Below, one piece after another: positions 42,621 through 50,721 of a stretch of DNA of 64,000 nt. A program made the translations under genes and the position numbers. The notes under the pieces are model-generated. The model had not been told where the DNA came from, searched no databases, and saw only the letters and a program-made list of their open reading frames with translations. How positions within the stretch are numbered: position 1 is the first letter of the stretch; each line of letters opens with the position of its first letter. Source of the DNA: Streptomyces xantholiticus (GTDB lineage Bacteria > Actinomycetota > Actinomycetes > Streptomycetales > Streptomycetaceae); the NCBI RefSeq assembly GCF_014651015.1, contig NZ_BMWB01000001.1:248001-312000 (forward strand), read 5' to 3'.

Positions 42621-43433
42621 GTGACGCAGCAGCTGCCGCAGGCCCCGTCGTCAGAGCCCGACCTGACCGGTGTGCGCAACTTCCGCGACGTGGGCGGACT
42701 GCCGACCGTGGACGGGCGGCGGGTGCGTCCCGGCAGGCTGTTCCGCAGCGGCCACCTGGCACACGCGTCGGCGGCCGACGCCGCGTTCCTGTCGACGCTC
42801 GGCCTCCACACGATCTTCGACTTCCGCAACGCCGCCGATCAGCGGCTGGAGGGGCCGGACATCGAGCTCCCCGGCGTGCGCAACATCAATCTGCCGCTGA
42901 GCGACCCGGCGGACGGGGCCGAGTTCTGGAAGATGGTCCGCGAGGGGAACCTGGACCAGCTCAAGGCGATCCTCGCCGACGGCAAGGGCGCCGGACGCAT
43001 GATCACCTCTTACCGCATGATCATCAAGGAGCGGACCGGGGAACACAGCCAGGTGCTGCACGCCCTGGCCGAGGACAGCGTCCCGGCCCTGATGCACTGC
43101 GCCGCGGGCAAGGACCGTGCCGGGCTGTCGATCGCCGTCTCCCTCCTCGCCGTCGGAGTGGAGCGCGACGCCATCGAGGCGGACTACCTCAAGTCCAACG
43201 ACCCGCACCGGCGTTACAAGGTCCGGCGCAGCGACAGCTCGCCCGACGCGATGTCCCCAGAGGTGATGGAGCTGCTCAGCCCGCTCTTCGACGCCCGGGC
43301 GGAGTATCTGGCCGCGGCGTTCGACGCCATCGAGGAGCACTGGGGCACGACGGAGCGCTATCTCAGCGAGGGCCTGCGACTCGCCCCGGCGACGCGTGAG
43401 CGCCTGCGGGAACGGCTCCTCGAAGAGGGCTGA
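42621..43433 (+). CDS. Tyrosine/serine phosphatase (Y_phosphatase3 type)
   Basis: A 270-aa phosphatase with the CX5R signature HCAAGKDRAG (H159, C160, R166). The N-terminal part GVRNFRDVGGLPTVDGRRVRPGRLFRSGHL is the NFRDVGG motif of the Y_phosphatase3 family. Such enzymes remove phosphate from Tyr or other targets in the cytoplasm. GTG 42621 follows GAAGGAG by five bases; longer in-frame sequence to 42537 is not conserved. It ends nine bases from the convergent small-membrane-protein gene. Confidence 0.9.
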   Translation: MTQQLPQAPSSEPDLTGVRNFRDVGGLPTVDGRRVRPGRLFRSGHLAHASAADAAFLSTLGLHTIFDFRNAADQRLEGPDIELPGVRNINLPLSDPADGAEFWKMVREGNLDQLKAILADGKGAGRMITSYRMIIKERTGEHSQVLHALAEDSVPALMHCAAGKDRAGLSIAVSLLAVGVERDAIEADYLKSNDPHRRYKVRRSDSSPDAMSPEVMELLSPLFDARAEYLAAAFDAIEEHWGTTERYLSEGLRLAPATRERLRERLLEEG

Positions 43434-43442
43434 GCCGAAGGG

Positions 43443-43607
43443 CTACCGGTTCTGGCCGCCGACCAGGAACAGCAGGTAGAGGAAGCCCGCGATGATGTGG
43501 CCCGCGATCAGATAGGCGAAGAGCCTGATCACAAGACCGCGGGGGAACCGCTCCTCATGCGGGCTGTCACCGGCTGAGCCGCGCGGGTCCAAGGGGTCGT
43601 GCGACAT
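43443..43607 (-). CDS. DUF6126-type small membrane protein
   Basis: A 54-aa protein. A charged N-terminus (SHDPLDPRGSAGDSPHEERFPRG) is followed by one transmembrane helix (LVIRLFAYLIAGHIIAGFLYLLFLV) and GGQNR. ATG 43607 lies eight bases after the XRE stop; the ribosome site overlaps the end of the regulator gene. The pair XRE-cupin regulator plus DUF6126 recurs in Streptomyces and is probably one functional unit. Topology: C-terminus outside or inside cannot be told. Confidence 0.8.
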   Translation of the reverse strand: MSHDPLDPRGSAGDSPHEERFPRGLVIRLFAYLIAGHIIAGFLYLLFLVGGQNR

Positions 43608-43615
43608 GTCGTGGA

Positions 43616-44218
43616 TCACTTTCCTTGCCGGTCGGGGAGGGGGTGCAGCTCCGGTGCCTGCAGAAGAGTGTGCACGAACAGCAGTTCCGCACCCTCGGGA
43701 GAGTCCGCCGCGATGCGGTGCGGTGTGATCGAGTCGAAGTGCGCGCTGTCGCCGGGGGCCAGTTCGTGGACGGCGTCCCCGAGACTCAGGCGCAGCCGTC
43801 CGGCGACGACGTGCAGCCACTCCTCGCCGGGGTGCACCCGCACGAGGTCGCCCTGGACGCCGTGAGGGACGAACACCCGCAGGGCCTGCATCGCCCGTCC
43901 CGGGCTGCCTGCCTGGTGGTAGTCCCAGGCGCCGGCCGGCACGGGCTCGCGGTGGCGTCCCCGGATGACCGGTTCGCGTTCCGGTGGCTGTTCACCGAGC
44001 AGTTCGGCCACCGTCGTACCGTAGATTCGGGCGAGGGCGAGGAGCATCGGCAGGGAGGGCTGCCGCAGCCCCGTCTCGAGCCGTGACAGATGGGCCGGCG
44101 AGAGGCCGGCCCGCCGGGCCGCGGCCTCGAGGGTGAGCCCTCGGCGGCGGCGCAGCTCGCGCAGCCGGGGTGCCATCTCGGGCAGGCCCTCGGCCGCCGA
44201 TGCGGCTGGGGTCGTCAT
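43616..44218 (-). CDS. XRE-family regulator with cupin sensor domain
   Basis: A 200-aa regulator. The HTH_3 domain covers about residues 17-70 (RLRELRRRRGLTLEAAARRAGLSPAHLSRLETGLRQPSLPML), and a cupin_2 barrel is at about 120-190 (HPGEEWLHVVAGRLRLSLGD). This XRE-cupin class responds to small ligands, often amino acids, polyamines or aromatic acids. ATG 44218 lies 20 bases inside a good inverted repeat at 44239-44273 that may be its operator. It is upstream of the small membrane protein and downstream of hpnO by 64 bases. Confidence 0.9.
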   Translation of the reverse strand: MTTPAASAAEGLPEMAPRLRELRRRRGLTLEAAARRAGLSPAHLSRLETGLRQPSLPMLLALARIYGTTVAELLGEQPPEREPVIRGRHREPVPAGAWDYHQAGSPGRAMQALRVFVPHGVQGDLVRVHPGEEWLHVVAGRLRLSLGDAVHELAPGDSAHFDSITPHRIAADSPEGAELLFVHTLLQAPELHPLPDRQGK

Positions 44219-44238
44219 GGCTCCATTGCGCCAGAGGA

Positions 44239-44273
44239 TTGCCCGCGAGACAAATTTCTTGCCTCACGGGCAA
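44239..44273. promoter_or_regulatory. Inverted repeat upstream of the XRE-cupin gene (possible operator)
   Basis: TTGCCCGCGAGACAA (44239-44253) and TTGCCTCACGGGCAA (44259-44273) are inverted copies with 13 of 15 positions matching and a 5-base spacer. The location, just ahead of the regulator start, fits autoregulation. Confidence 0.65.
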
Positions 44274-44282
44274 ATCCCCTGA

Positions 44283-45677
44283 TCAACGGTGGGCGACCGC
44301 CTGCTTCACCAGGGTCTTCCCGAAGTCCCACATCAGACCGCCACTGCCGTGGGCGTCGTCCATCACAGCCGTGAAGGCCGCCACGAAGCGGTCGACCTCC
44401 CGCTCGCCGATGATCAGCGGTGGGATCAGCTTGATCACCTCCATGTGGTCGCCGGAGACCTGGGTGAGGATGCGGTGCTTCTGGAGCAGCGGGACCACCA
44501 CCATCTGCGCGAACAAACCCTTGCGGGCCGCCTGCAGCACCGTCCAGCGGCTGCGCAGTTTGATCGAGTCCGGACGCCCGAACTCGATGCCGATCATCAG
44601 CCCGCGCCCGCGGACCGCATGCAGGAGCTCGTACCGGTCGACCAGGGCCGCCAGCCGGGCGCGCAGCAACTCACCGGTCACCCTCGCGTTGGCCACGATG
44701 TGCTCGTCCTCCAGCACCGACAGCACGGCGAGGCCCGCCGCCATCGCCTGGGCGCCTCCGCCGAAGCTCGCCGAGTGGACCAGCACCCGGTCCATCGACG
44801 AGTAGACCCGTCTGAAGATCCAATCCCTTCCGAGGGTGGCGCCGACGGGCACATAGCCGCCCGACAGGGCCTTGGCCACACAGACGAGGTCCGGCTCGAC
44901 ACCGGCCTCGTACTGGAACCCGTAGAAGTCGCCCGTGCGCCCCAGGCCTGTCTGCACCTCGTCCACGATCAGCAGCGCCTTGTACTTGTGCAGCAGCTCC
45001 TGCGCGGCGCGCAGGAATCCCGGCGGAGTCGGGTACACACCCTTGCCCTGGATCGGTTCCACGACGAAGGCCGCCACGTCACCGCGCACGAGTTCACGCT
45101 CGAGCGCGGCGAGATCGCCCATCGCGATCGCGGTGTCGGGCAGCAGCGGGGCGAACCCCTCACGGAAGCCGGCCTCGCCGTTGACCGAGAGCGCCCCCGC
45201 CGTCAGCCCGTGGAAGGCGTGCGTGCAGTACACGACGCGCGGCCGGCCCGTCGCGTACCTGGCGAATTTCAGCGCCGCCTCCACCGCCTCGGCCCCGCTG
45301 TTGCCGAAGTACACCCGCTCCAGGTGCGGGGTATGAGTCAGCAGCTTCTCCGCCAGCAGGCCGGGCAGCGGCTGGCAGTCGAAGCGGGTGAGATCGGCGA
45401 GCGAGGAGTCGAGCACGTCGTGCAGGGCCTTGCGTACGACCGGGTGGTGACGGCCCAGGCCCATCACCCCGAAGCCCGCCAGCATGTCGAGGTAGTCGTT
45501 GCCCTCGGTGTCGTAGAAGTAGGCCCCCTGGGCCCTCTCGTAGATCTTGTCGAAGCCGATCGTGCGCAGCATGCGAGGCAGTTGGTGGTTGAGGTACCGG
45601 GCGTGCAGCTCGTAGCGCTCACCGCCGCGCCGCGCCAGCAGGTCCGCAAGATCGAAGCCCTTGGGCTGCTCGGTCAT
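44283..45677 (-). CDS. hpnO: Class-III aminotransferase of hopanoid cluster (HpnO-like)
   Basis: A 464-aa PLP-dependent aminotransferase (aspartate/ornithine aminotransferase class III): GNSGAEAVEAALKFA, LIVDEVQTGLGRTG (Asp for PLP), and the Lys in CVAKALSGGYVPVG (Schiff base). In hopanoid loci it makes aminobacteriohopanetriol from a hopanoid precursor. ATG 45677 has AGGAG nine bases upstream. It is 42 bases after hpnH. In S. coelicolor ispG and dxs lie between hpnH and this gene; here they are missing. Confidence 0.9.
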   Translation of the reverse strand: MTEQPKGFDLADLLARRGGERYELHARYLNHQLPRMLRTIGFDKIYERAQGAYFYDTEGNDYLDMLAGFGVMGLGRHHPVVRKALHDVLDSSLADLTRFDCQPLPGLLAEKLLTHTPHLERVYFGNSGAEAVEAALKFARYATGRPRVVYCTHAFHGLTAGALSVNGEAGFREGFAPLLPDTAIAMGDLAALERELVRGDVAAFVVEPIQGKGVYPTPPGFLRAAQELLHKYKALLIVDEVQTGLGRTGDFYGFQYEAGVEPDLVCVAKALSGGYVPVGATLGRDWIFRRVYSSMDRVLVHSASFGGGAQAMAAGLAVLSVLEDEHIVANARVTGELLRARLAALVDRYELLHAVRGRGLMIGIEFGRPDSIKLRSRWTVLQAARKGLFAQMVVVPLLQKHRILTQVSGDHMEVIKLIPPLIIGEREVDRFVAAFTAVMDDAHGSGGLMWDFGKTLVKQAVAHR

Positions 45678-45719
45678 TCCTCGGCTCTCCTGATCAGATC
45701 GCCTGCCGTTGCAGGACGC

Positions 45720-46739
45720 TCACCGGCCGCCCGAGAGCGTCTCGCGGGCGGCACGGAGGGACTCTTTCAGCGAGCCCATGGTGGCGAGCACGGCGGTGGG
45801 TTCGTAACCGCAGTGAGCCATGCAGTTGGCACAGCGCGGGTCCTTTCCACGGCCGTACTTGTCCCAGTCGGTCTCCTCGACGAGCTCCCGGTACGTGGGG
45901 ACATAGCCGTCACTCATCAGATAGCAGGGACGCTGCCAGCCGAAGAGAGAGTAGTTGGGGATCGCCCAGGCGGTGCAGGGGAAGTCGGCCTTCCCTTCGA
46001 GGAAGTCGAGGAAGAGCGGAGAGTGGTTGAGCCGCCAGCGCCGCCGGTTGCCGCCGGCGAAGGCCTTCCTGAACAGCTCCCTCGTCTGTTCGACACCGAG
46101 GAAGTGCTCCTGGTCGGGGGCCTTCTCGTAGGCGTACGCGGGCGAGATCATCATCTCGTCGACCTTCAGGTCGTCGTTGAGGTAGTTGAGCACCTCGACG
46201 ACGGTCTGCGGGGTGTCGGTGTTGAAGAAGGTCGAGTTGGTGGTGACCCGGAAGCCGCGGCGCTTGGCCTCCTCGATCGCCGCGACCGCCTCGTCGAACA
46301 CGCCCTCCTTGGCGACCGATTCGTCGTGCCGCTCGCGCAGCCCGTCGATGTGCACGGCGAAGGCGAAGTACGGGGAGGGGGTGAACTTGTCGATCTTCTT
46401 GCGCAGCAGCAATGCATTGGTGCAGAGGAAGACGTACTTCCTGCGGCGCACCAACTGCCTGACGATCTCGTCGATCTGGGGGTGCATCAGCGGCTCGCCC
46501 CCGGCGATGGAAACCATCGGGGCACCGGACTCCAGCACCGCTCCGACCGCCTGCGCCACCGGCATCCGCTGCTTGAGCACCCCTGCCGGATGCTGGATCT
46601 TCCCACAGCCCTCGCAGGCGAGATTGCACGCATAGAGCGGCTCGAGCTCGACGATCAGAGGGAACTTGTCGCGTCTGCGGAGCTTCTGTTCGAAGAGATA
46701 CGTACCGACCCTGATGGTCTGGCGGAGCGGCATGGCCAT
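45720..46739 (-). CDS. hpnH: HpnH, adenosylhopene synthase radical SAM enzyme
   Basis: A 339-aa radical SAM enzyme with CNLACEGC (CX3CX2C) in LYACNLACEGCGKIQHP, VSIAGGEPLMHPQID, and FLCTNALLLRKKI. The C-terminal Cys set is CPNYSLF/CAN...CGYEP-type (PRCANCMAHCGYEP). It attaches the 5'-deoxyadenosyl moiety to hopene. ATG 46739 has AGGAGG eight bases upstream; a longer frame to 46778 is not needed. It sits between hpnG and hpnO. Confidence 0.93.
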   Translation of the reverse strand: MAMPLRQTIRVGTYLFEQKLRRRDKFPLIVELEPLYACNLACEGCGKIQHPAGVLKQRMPVAQAVGAVLESGAPMVSIAGGEPLMHPQIDEIVRQLVRRRKYVFLCTNALLLRKKIDKFTPSPYFAFAVHIDGLRERHDESVAKEGVFDEAVAAIEEAKRRGFRVTTNSTFFNTDTPQTVVEVLNYLNDDLKVDEMMISPAYAYEKAPDQEHFLGVEQTRELFRKAFAGGNRRRWRLNHSPLFLDFLEGKADFPCTAWAIPNYSLFGWQRPCYLMSDGYVPTYRELVEETDWDKYGRGKDPRCANCMAHCGYEPTAVLATMGSLKESLRAARETLSGGR

Positions 46740-46744
46740 CTGGC

Positions 46745-47398
46745 TCACCTCCTGGGGAGCAGCAAAGAACGGTGCCATTCAAAGAAAGCGGGCATCACAG
46801 CACGGAGAACACGGAAAGCTGATATTCCGCCACGAAGTGTTCCGATACGCACCAGTTCGTGTTCGGGAGCGTCCACGACCACCCGGACGGCCGCAAGCGG
46901 GCGCGGTCCGGCCTCCAGGGCACTGCTGAGCGTGGCAGCGGACTCCATGTCCGCCGCGATCGCGCCCGTCCCCAGCAGCCGTGCGCGCTCATGACCTCTG
47001 ACGACGTGGTCCACGCCGGTCAGCGGACCGGTGTGGACCGTGCGGCCGGGTGCGGCTCTGGCGACGGCCTCCGCCAGCAGCTCCGTGTTGGTGCAGGCGG
47101 TGGGCGACCCGCCGAGCCTGACCTCCTCCACGACCACCAGATCCCCCGGGTGCATCCCGGGGGCGAGTCCCGCACAGAAGCCGGACGCGACGACCGCCGC
47201 CTCCGCGAGCGCCGTGGTCCGGCAGGCCACGCGTACGGCACGCCCCGCGTTGACCGGCCCCATCCCCGTACGGAGAACCGTCACGTCACCCGCGGCGCCG
47301 CCACGGTCACCGGCGCGCAGGGCGAACTTCTCGATACCGAGCGCGCAGGCGATCAGCAGCGGGACGGCAGAGCCGGACGGCTTGCTGGAGTCCGCCAT
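46745..47398 (-). CDS. hpnG: HpnG, hopanoid-associated nucleosidase/phosphorylase
   Basis: A 217-aa phosphorylase-superfamily protein: ALGIEKFALRAG and VLRTGMGPVNAGRAVRV at the N-terminus, SGFCAGLAPGMHPGDLVV, and the GAIAADMESAATLSSAL signature. It releases adenine from adenosylhopane to give ribosylhopane. ATG 47398 overlaps the shc stop by one base (TGATG). The stop is 5 bases before hpnH. Confidence 0.9.
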   Translation of the reverse strand: MADSSKPSGSAVPLLIACALGIEKFALRAGDRGGAAGDVTVLRTGMGPVNAGRAVRVACRTTALAEAAVVASGFCAGLAPGMHPGDLVVVEEVRLGGSPTACTNTELLAEAVARAAPGRTVHTGPLTGVDHVVRGHERARLLGTGAIAADMESAATLSSALEAGPRPLAAVRVVVDAPEHELVRIGTLRGGISAFRVLRAVMPAFFEWHRSLLLPRR

Positions 47399-49434
47399 CA
47401 GCCCCCCTCGCGGGCGCCCGAGCGGGCACCCGCGCGGCCGGGAAGCTTCTCCCCGTACACATAGCGGCCGAGTGCGGTGAGCGGGAAGACCTGCCGGTAC
47501 AGGTGGTAGTTGATGGAGAAGTCCCAGGGGAAGCCGGTGCCGGTGAAGTACGGCTCGTCCCAGGAGCCGTCCGGCGCCTGCGTCTGCGCGAGATGGGCGA
47601 CGCCCCGTTCGACGGCCTTGCTCTCCCGCTCCCCCGCCGCCAGCAGCGCGAGCAGCGCCCAGCCGGTCTGGGATGCCGTGGACGCGCCATGGCCGATCGA
47701 CCTCTCTTCCCGGTAGGAGCGCAGGTCCTCGCCCCAGCCGCCGTCCTCGTTCTGCACGGATTCCAGCCAGGCGACGGCACGCCGGATCGCCGGGTGGGAG
47801 CCGGGCAGCCCCGCCGCGGTCAGCGCCGGCACCACAGCGCCCGTCCCGTATACGTAGTTGACGCCCCAGCGGCCGAACCAGGCTCCGTTCGCCTCCTGAT
47901 GGGCGAGCAGCCACCGGACGCCCCGCCGGGTGCGCGGGTCGTGGGCCATGCCCTCGTGGGCCAGTATCTCGACGACATGCGCGGTGACGTCCGCGGACGG
48001 TGGGTCGATGACCTCCCCGAAGTCGCAGAACGGAAGCCGGTTCGGGAACGGGCTGGTGTTGTCCGCGTCGAACGCCCCCCATGCGCCGTCGCGGGACTGC
48101 ATGCCGAGGTTCCAGCGGGTGCCGCGCGCCACGGCGGCGTCGACCCGCTCCGGGTCCGGGTGCTTCACCCGCCGCAGGGCGAGGACGACCTCGGCCGTGT
48201 CGTCGATGTCCGGGTAGTTGTCGTTGTGGAACTCGAACGCCCAGCCGCCGGGGCCGAGCCCGGGCCTGCGCACCGACCAGTCGCCGGGCCGTACGACCTG
48301 CTCGCTGAGCATCCAGTCGGCCGCTTTCACCAGCGCCGGATGGTCGGCGGGCAGTCCGGCGTCGGCGAGGGCGATGGTCGCCAGGCAGGTGTCCCAGACC
48401 GGGGACTGACAGGCCTCGATCATCCGCACGGGGAGGCCTTCCTCCTCGTGGTGGACGGCGAAGCGGTCCAGCGACTCGAGTCCCGCCCGCATGACGGGGT
48501 GCTCGAGGTCGTAGCCGAGCAGGTGCAGGGCGATCACCGAGTACACGGCCGGGGGCTGGATGCCACCCCAGCAGCCGTCGTTCTCCTGGCGCTCGATGAT
48601 CCAGCGGGCCGCCGCGTTCATGGCGGCCCGGCGCAGCCGGCGCGGGGCGACCTTGTGGTAGGCGTGCAGCGCCTTGTCGGCGCGCTGGAAGAAGCCGTCC
48701 CAACTCGCCGCAGGCGCGAGGCGCTTGCCCGGGTTGGGCAGGGCGCGGTCGGTGTGCAGCTCGTCCAGGGCGAACGGGGCGGGCCGTACGGGGCGCTTCG
48801 CGGAGACGACGGTGAGCGGCACGATGGTCTGCCGCGCCCAGCAGCCGAAGTCGTAGATGTTCAGGGGGAACCACTTCGGCAGGAAGATCAGCTCGGGCGG
48901 CAGCTCGGGCAGGTCCTCCCACTTCCACCAGCCGAACAGCGCCAGCCAGATCCGGGTGAAGACCCGGCTCGCGGCGATGCCGCCCCGGCTGCGCACCCAT
49001 GAGGCGGCGCGCTGCATGTGCGGGTCGTCCGGCCGGTCGCCGGCCAGCCGCAGGGCGACATAGGCCTCGACGGTGGTGGAGAGCTCACCGGGCCCGCCGT
49101 AGAAGGTGGCCCAGGTGCCGTCGTCCCGCTGCTGCCCACGGATGAAGCGGGCGGACGCCTCGACGGTCGCCGGATCCTGGATGCCGAGGAACTGCCGCAG
49201 CAGCAGGTCCTCCGCGTCCATGGTCACATTGGTCTCGAGGTCGCCCTTCCACCAGCCCTCGGCGTCCTGGCGTGCGAGCAGATGCTCCACGGCGCGTTCC
49301 GCGGCCCGGGCGGCCGCTTCCCGTAGGTCTGTGCCCGGCTCTGTGGTCCGGGCGGCACTCGTAGAAGTTGTTTCGCCGGCAGTGGCGGCGCCGCCCCTCA
49401 GGGGCCCGCTGCTTCCGTCGGTCGTCGCTGTCAT
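47398..49434 (-). CDS. shc: Squalene-hopene cyclase
   Basis: A 678-aa terpene cyclase with repeated QW motifs (for example QDAEGWW, QRDDGTW, QENDGCWGG, QSRDGAWGAFD, QTQAPDGSW). The catalytic DXDD box is NYPDIDDTA near residue 408. It cyclises squalene to hopene in the membrane. The start ATG 49434 follows GGGGAG by five bases; there is a ~45-residue N-terminal extension (MTATTDGSSGPLRG...). The stop overlaps the hpnG start. It is separated from the polyprenyl synthase gene by a 168-base gap with a hairpin. Confidence 0.96.
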   Translation of the reverse strand: MTATTDGSSGPLRGGAATAGETTSTSAARTTEPGTDLREAAARAAERAVEHLLARQDAEGWWKGDLETNVTMDAEDLLLRQFLGIQDPATVEASARFIRGQQRDDGTWATFYGGPGELSTTVEAYVALRLAGDRPDDPHMQRAASWVRSRGGIAASRVFTRIWLALFGWWKWEDLPELPPELIFLPKWFPLNIYDFGCWARQTIVPLTVVSAKRPVRPAPFALDELHTDRALPNPGKRLAPAASWDGFFQRADKALHAYHKVAPRRLRRAAMNAAARWIIERQENDGCWGGIQPPAVYSVIALHLLGYDLEHPVMRAGLESLDRFAVHHEEEGLPVRMIEACQSPVWDTCLATIALADAGLPADHPALVKAADWMLSEQVVRPGDWSVRRPGLGPGGWAFEFHNDNYPDIDDTAEVVLALRRVKHPDPERVDAAVARGTRWNLGMQSRDGAWGAFDADNTSPFPNRLPFCDFGEVIDPPSADVTAHVVEILAHEGMAHDPRTRRGVRWLLAHQEANGAWFGRWGVNYVYGTGAVVPALTAAGLPGSHPAIRRAVAWLESVQNEDGGWGEDLRSYREERSIGHGASTASQTGWALLALLAAGERESKAVERGVAHLAQTQAPDGSWDEPYFTGTGFPWDFSINYHLYRQVFPLTALGRYVYGEKLPGRAGARSGAREGG

Positions 49435-49481
49435 GTTCTCCCCTTCGTTGCAGTGGTCTCTGCTGAGCCGGGGTCTGACGT

Positions 49482-49509
49482 CGGCCGGTGACACGATGGT
49501 CACCGGCCG
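49482..49509. terminator. Hairpin between polyprenyl synthase and shc
   Basis: CGGCCGGTGAC and its exact complement with loop ACGATG lie in the 168-base gap before shc. It could attenuate or end the upstream part of the hopanoid transcript. No T tract. Confidence 0.55.
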
Positions 49510-49602
49510 GCGACGCGCTTCATATGGTGCGGCTGTTGCTCCGGTCGGTCCTGGACCGGGTGGGACACTGCCTGGCGGCGGCAGGGGCGGTAACGATGGC
49601 GA

Positions 49603-50721
49603 TCATCTCTTTCGTACGACGACGAAGTCCGCAAGCGCGACGAGCTGGGCGCGAACCCGTTCCGGCATGTCGACGCCGCTGAGGGCCTCGATCGCGACGG
49701 CGTGCTGGCGGCGGGCCTCCTGGGAGGTCCACTCCCGGCCGCCGGCCTCCTCGATCAGAGCCGCCCGGGTGGCGAACTCCTCCTCGGAGAAGCTGTCGAC
49801 GTCGTTGCTCTTGGCGTCGGCGGCGAGCAGTTCGCCGAGCCGCTCGGAGGCCGGGCCGCCGGCGGCGAGGGCCGCGACGACCGGCAGGGACTTCTTGCGC
49901 TGGCGCAGGTCGCTCCAGGTCTGCTTGCCGGTGGCGACCGGATCGCCCCAGATGCCGAGCAGGTCGTCGACGGCCTGGAAGGCGAGGCCGAGGTGGTAGC
50001 CGTACGACTCCAGCGTGTCCGCCGTGCGGTCGTCGGCGCCGCCGAGCACGGCGCCGATCGAGACGGCGCAGGCCAGCAGGGCGCCGGTCTTGTTGCCCTC
50101 CATCTCCAGGCACTCCTCGACGGTGACCCGCTCACGGTGCTCGTAGGAGATGTCCTGGGCCTGGCCGTCGATGAGCTTGCGCGTGGCCGTGGTGAGCCGG
50201 CGGGTCGCCCGCCCGGCCTCCACGGTGCCGATCTCCAGCAGCACCTCGTTCGCGAGGGCGAACAGCGCGTCGCCGACGAGGATCGCCTGTGCGGGCCCGT
50301 GCACCTTCCAGACGGTGTCGCGGTGCCGGCGCTGCTCGTCACCGTCCATCAGGTCGTCGTGCAGCAGCGAGAAGTTGTGCACCAGCTCCACGGCGACCGC
50401 CCCCGGGACGCCGACCTCGGGCGCTGCCCCGGCGGCCTCGGCGGACAGCAGCGCCAGCGCCGGGCGTACGGCCTTGCCGCCGTCGCCGTCGGAGGGCCGG
50501 CCCTGGGCGTCGATCCAGCCGAAGTGGTAGGCGGCGACGGTGTCCATGGGCGGCGCGAGCCGGCCCACGGCGGCGCGCAGCACCGGCGTGGACAGGGTCC
50601 GTCCGCGCTCCAGCAGCGCGGAGACGTCGACGCTCTCCGCACTCTGTGCGGTGTCGTCAGCCGGGTACGCCGAGTGCACTGTCGGCACGCTTACTCCTCT
50701 GGTTCCAGTACTGGTGCTCAC
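49603..50721 (-). CDS. Polyprenyl (farnesyl) diphosphate synthase of hopanoid cluster
   Basis: A 372-aa trans-prenyltransferase. The first Asp-rich motif is LLHDDLMDGD (DDxxD) and the second is QAVDDLLGIWGD (DDxxG/D). GKAVRPALALL supplies the Lys-Arg substrate loop. It should make farnesyl-PP for HpnCDE, in the cytoplasm. GTG 50721 overlaps the hpnE stop (GTGA). The product chain length cannot be set from sequence, but the residues before the FARM allow FPP or longer. Confidence 0.9.
   Translation of the reverse strand: MSTSTGTRGVSVPTVHSAYPADDTAQSAESVDVSALLERGRTLSTPVLRAAVGRLAPPMDTVAAYHFGWIDAQGRPSDGDGGKAVRPALALLSAEAAGAAPEVGVPGAVAVELVHNFSLLHDDLMDGDEQRRHRDTVWKVHGPAQAILVGDALFALANEVLLEIGTVEAGRATRRLTTATRKLIDGQAQDISYEHRERVTVEECLEMEGNKTGALLACAVSIGAVLGGADDRTADTLESYGYHLGLAFQAVDDLLGIWGDPVATGKQTWSDLRQRKKSLPVVAALAAGGPASERLGELLAADAKSNDVDSFSEEEFATRAALIEEAGGREWTSQEARRQHAVAIEALSGVDMPERVRAQLVALADFVVVRKR

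Noticed and set aside
46745..49000. Single long minus-strand frame of 751 codons
   Set aside because: It is hpnG preceded by a shadow of shc; the true hpnG start is ATG 47398, coupled to the shc stop.
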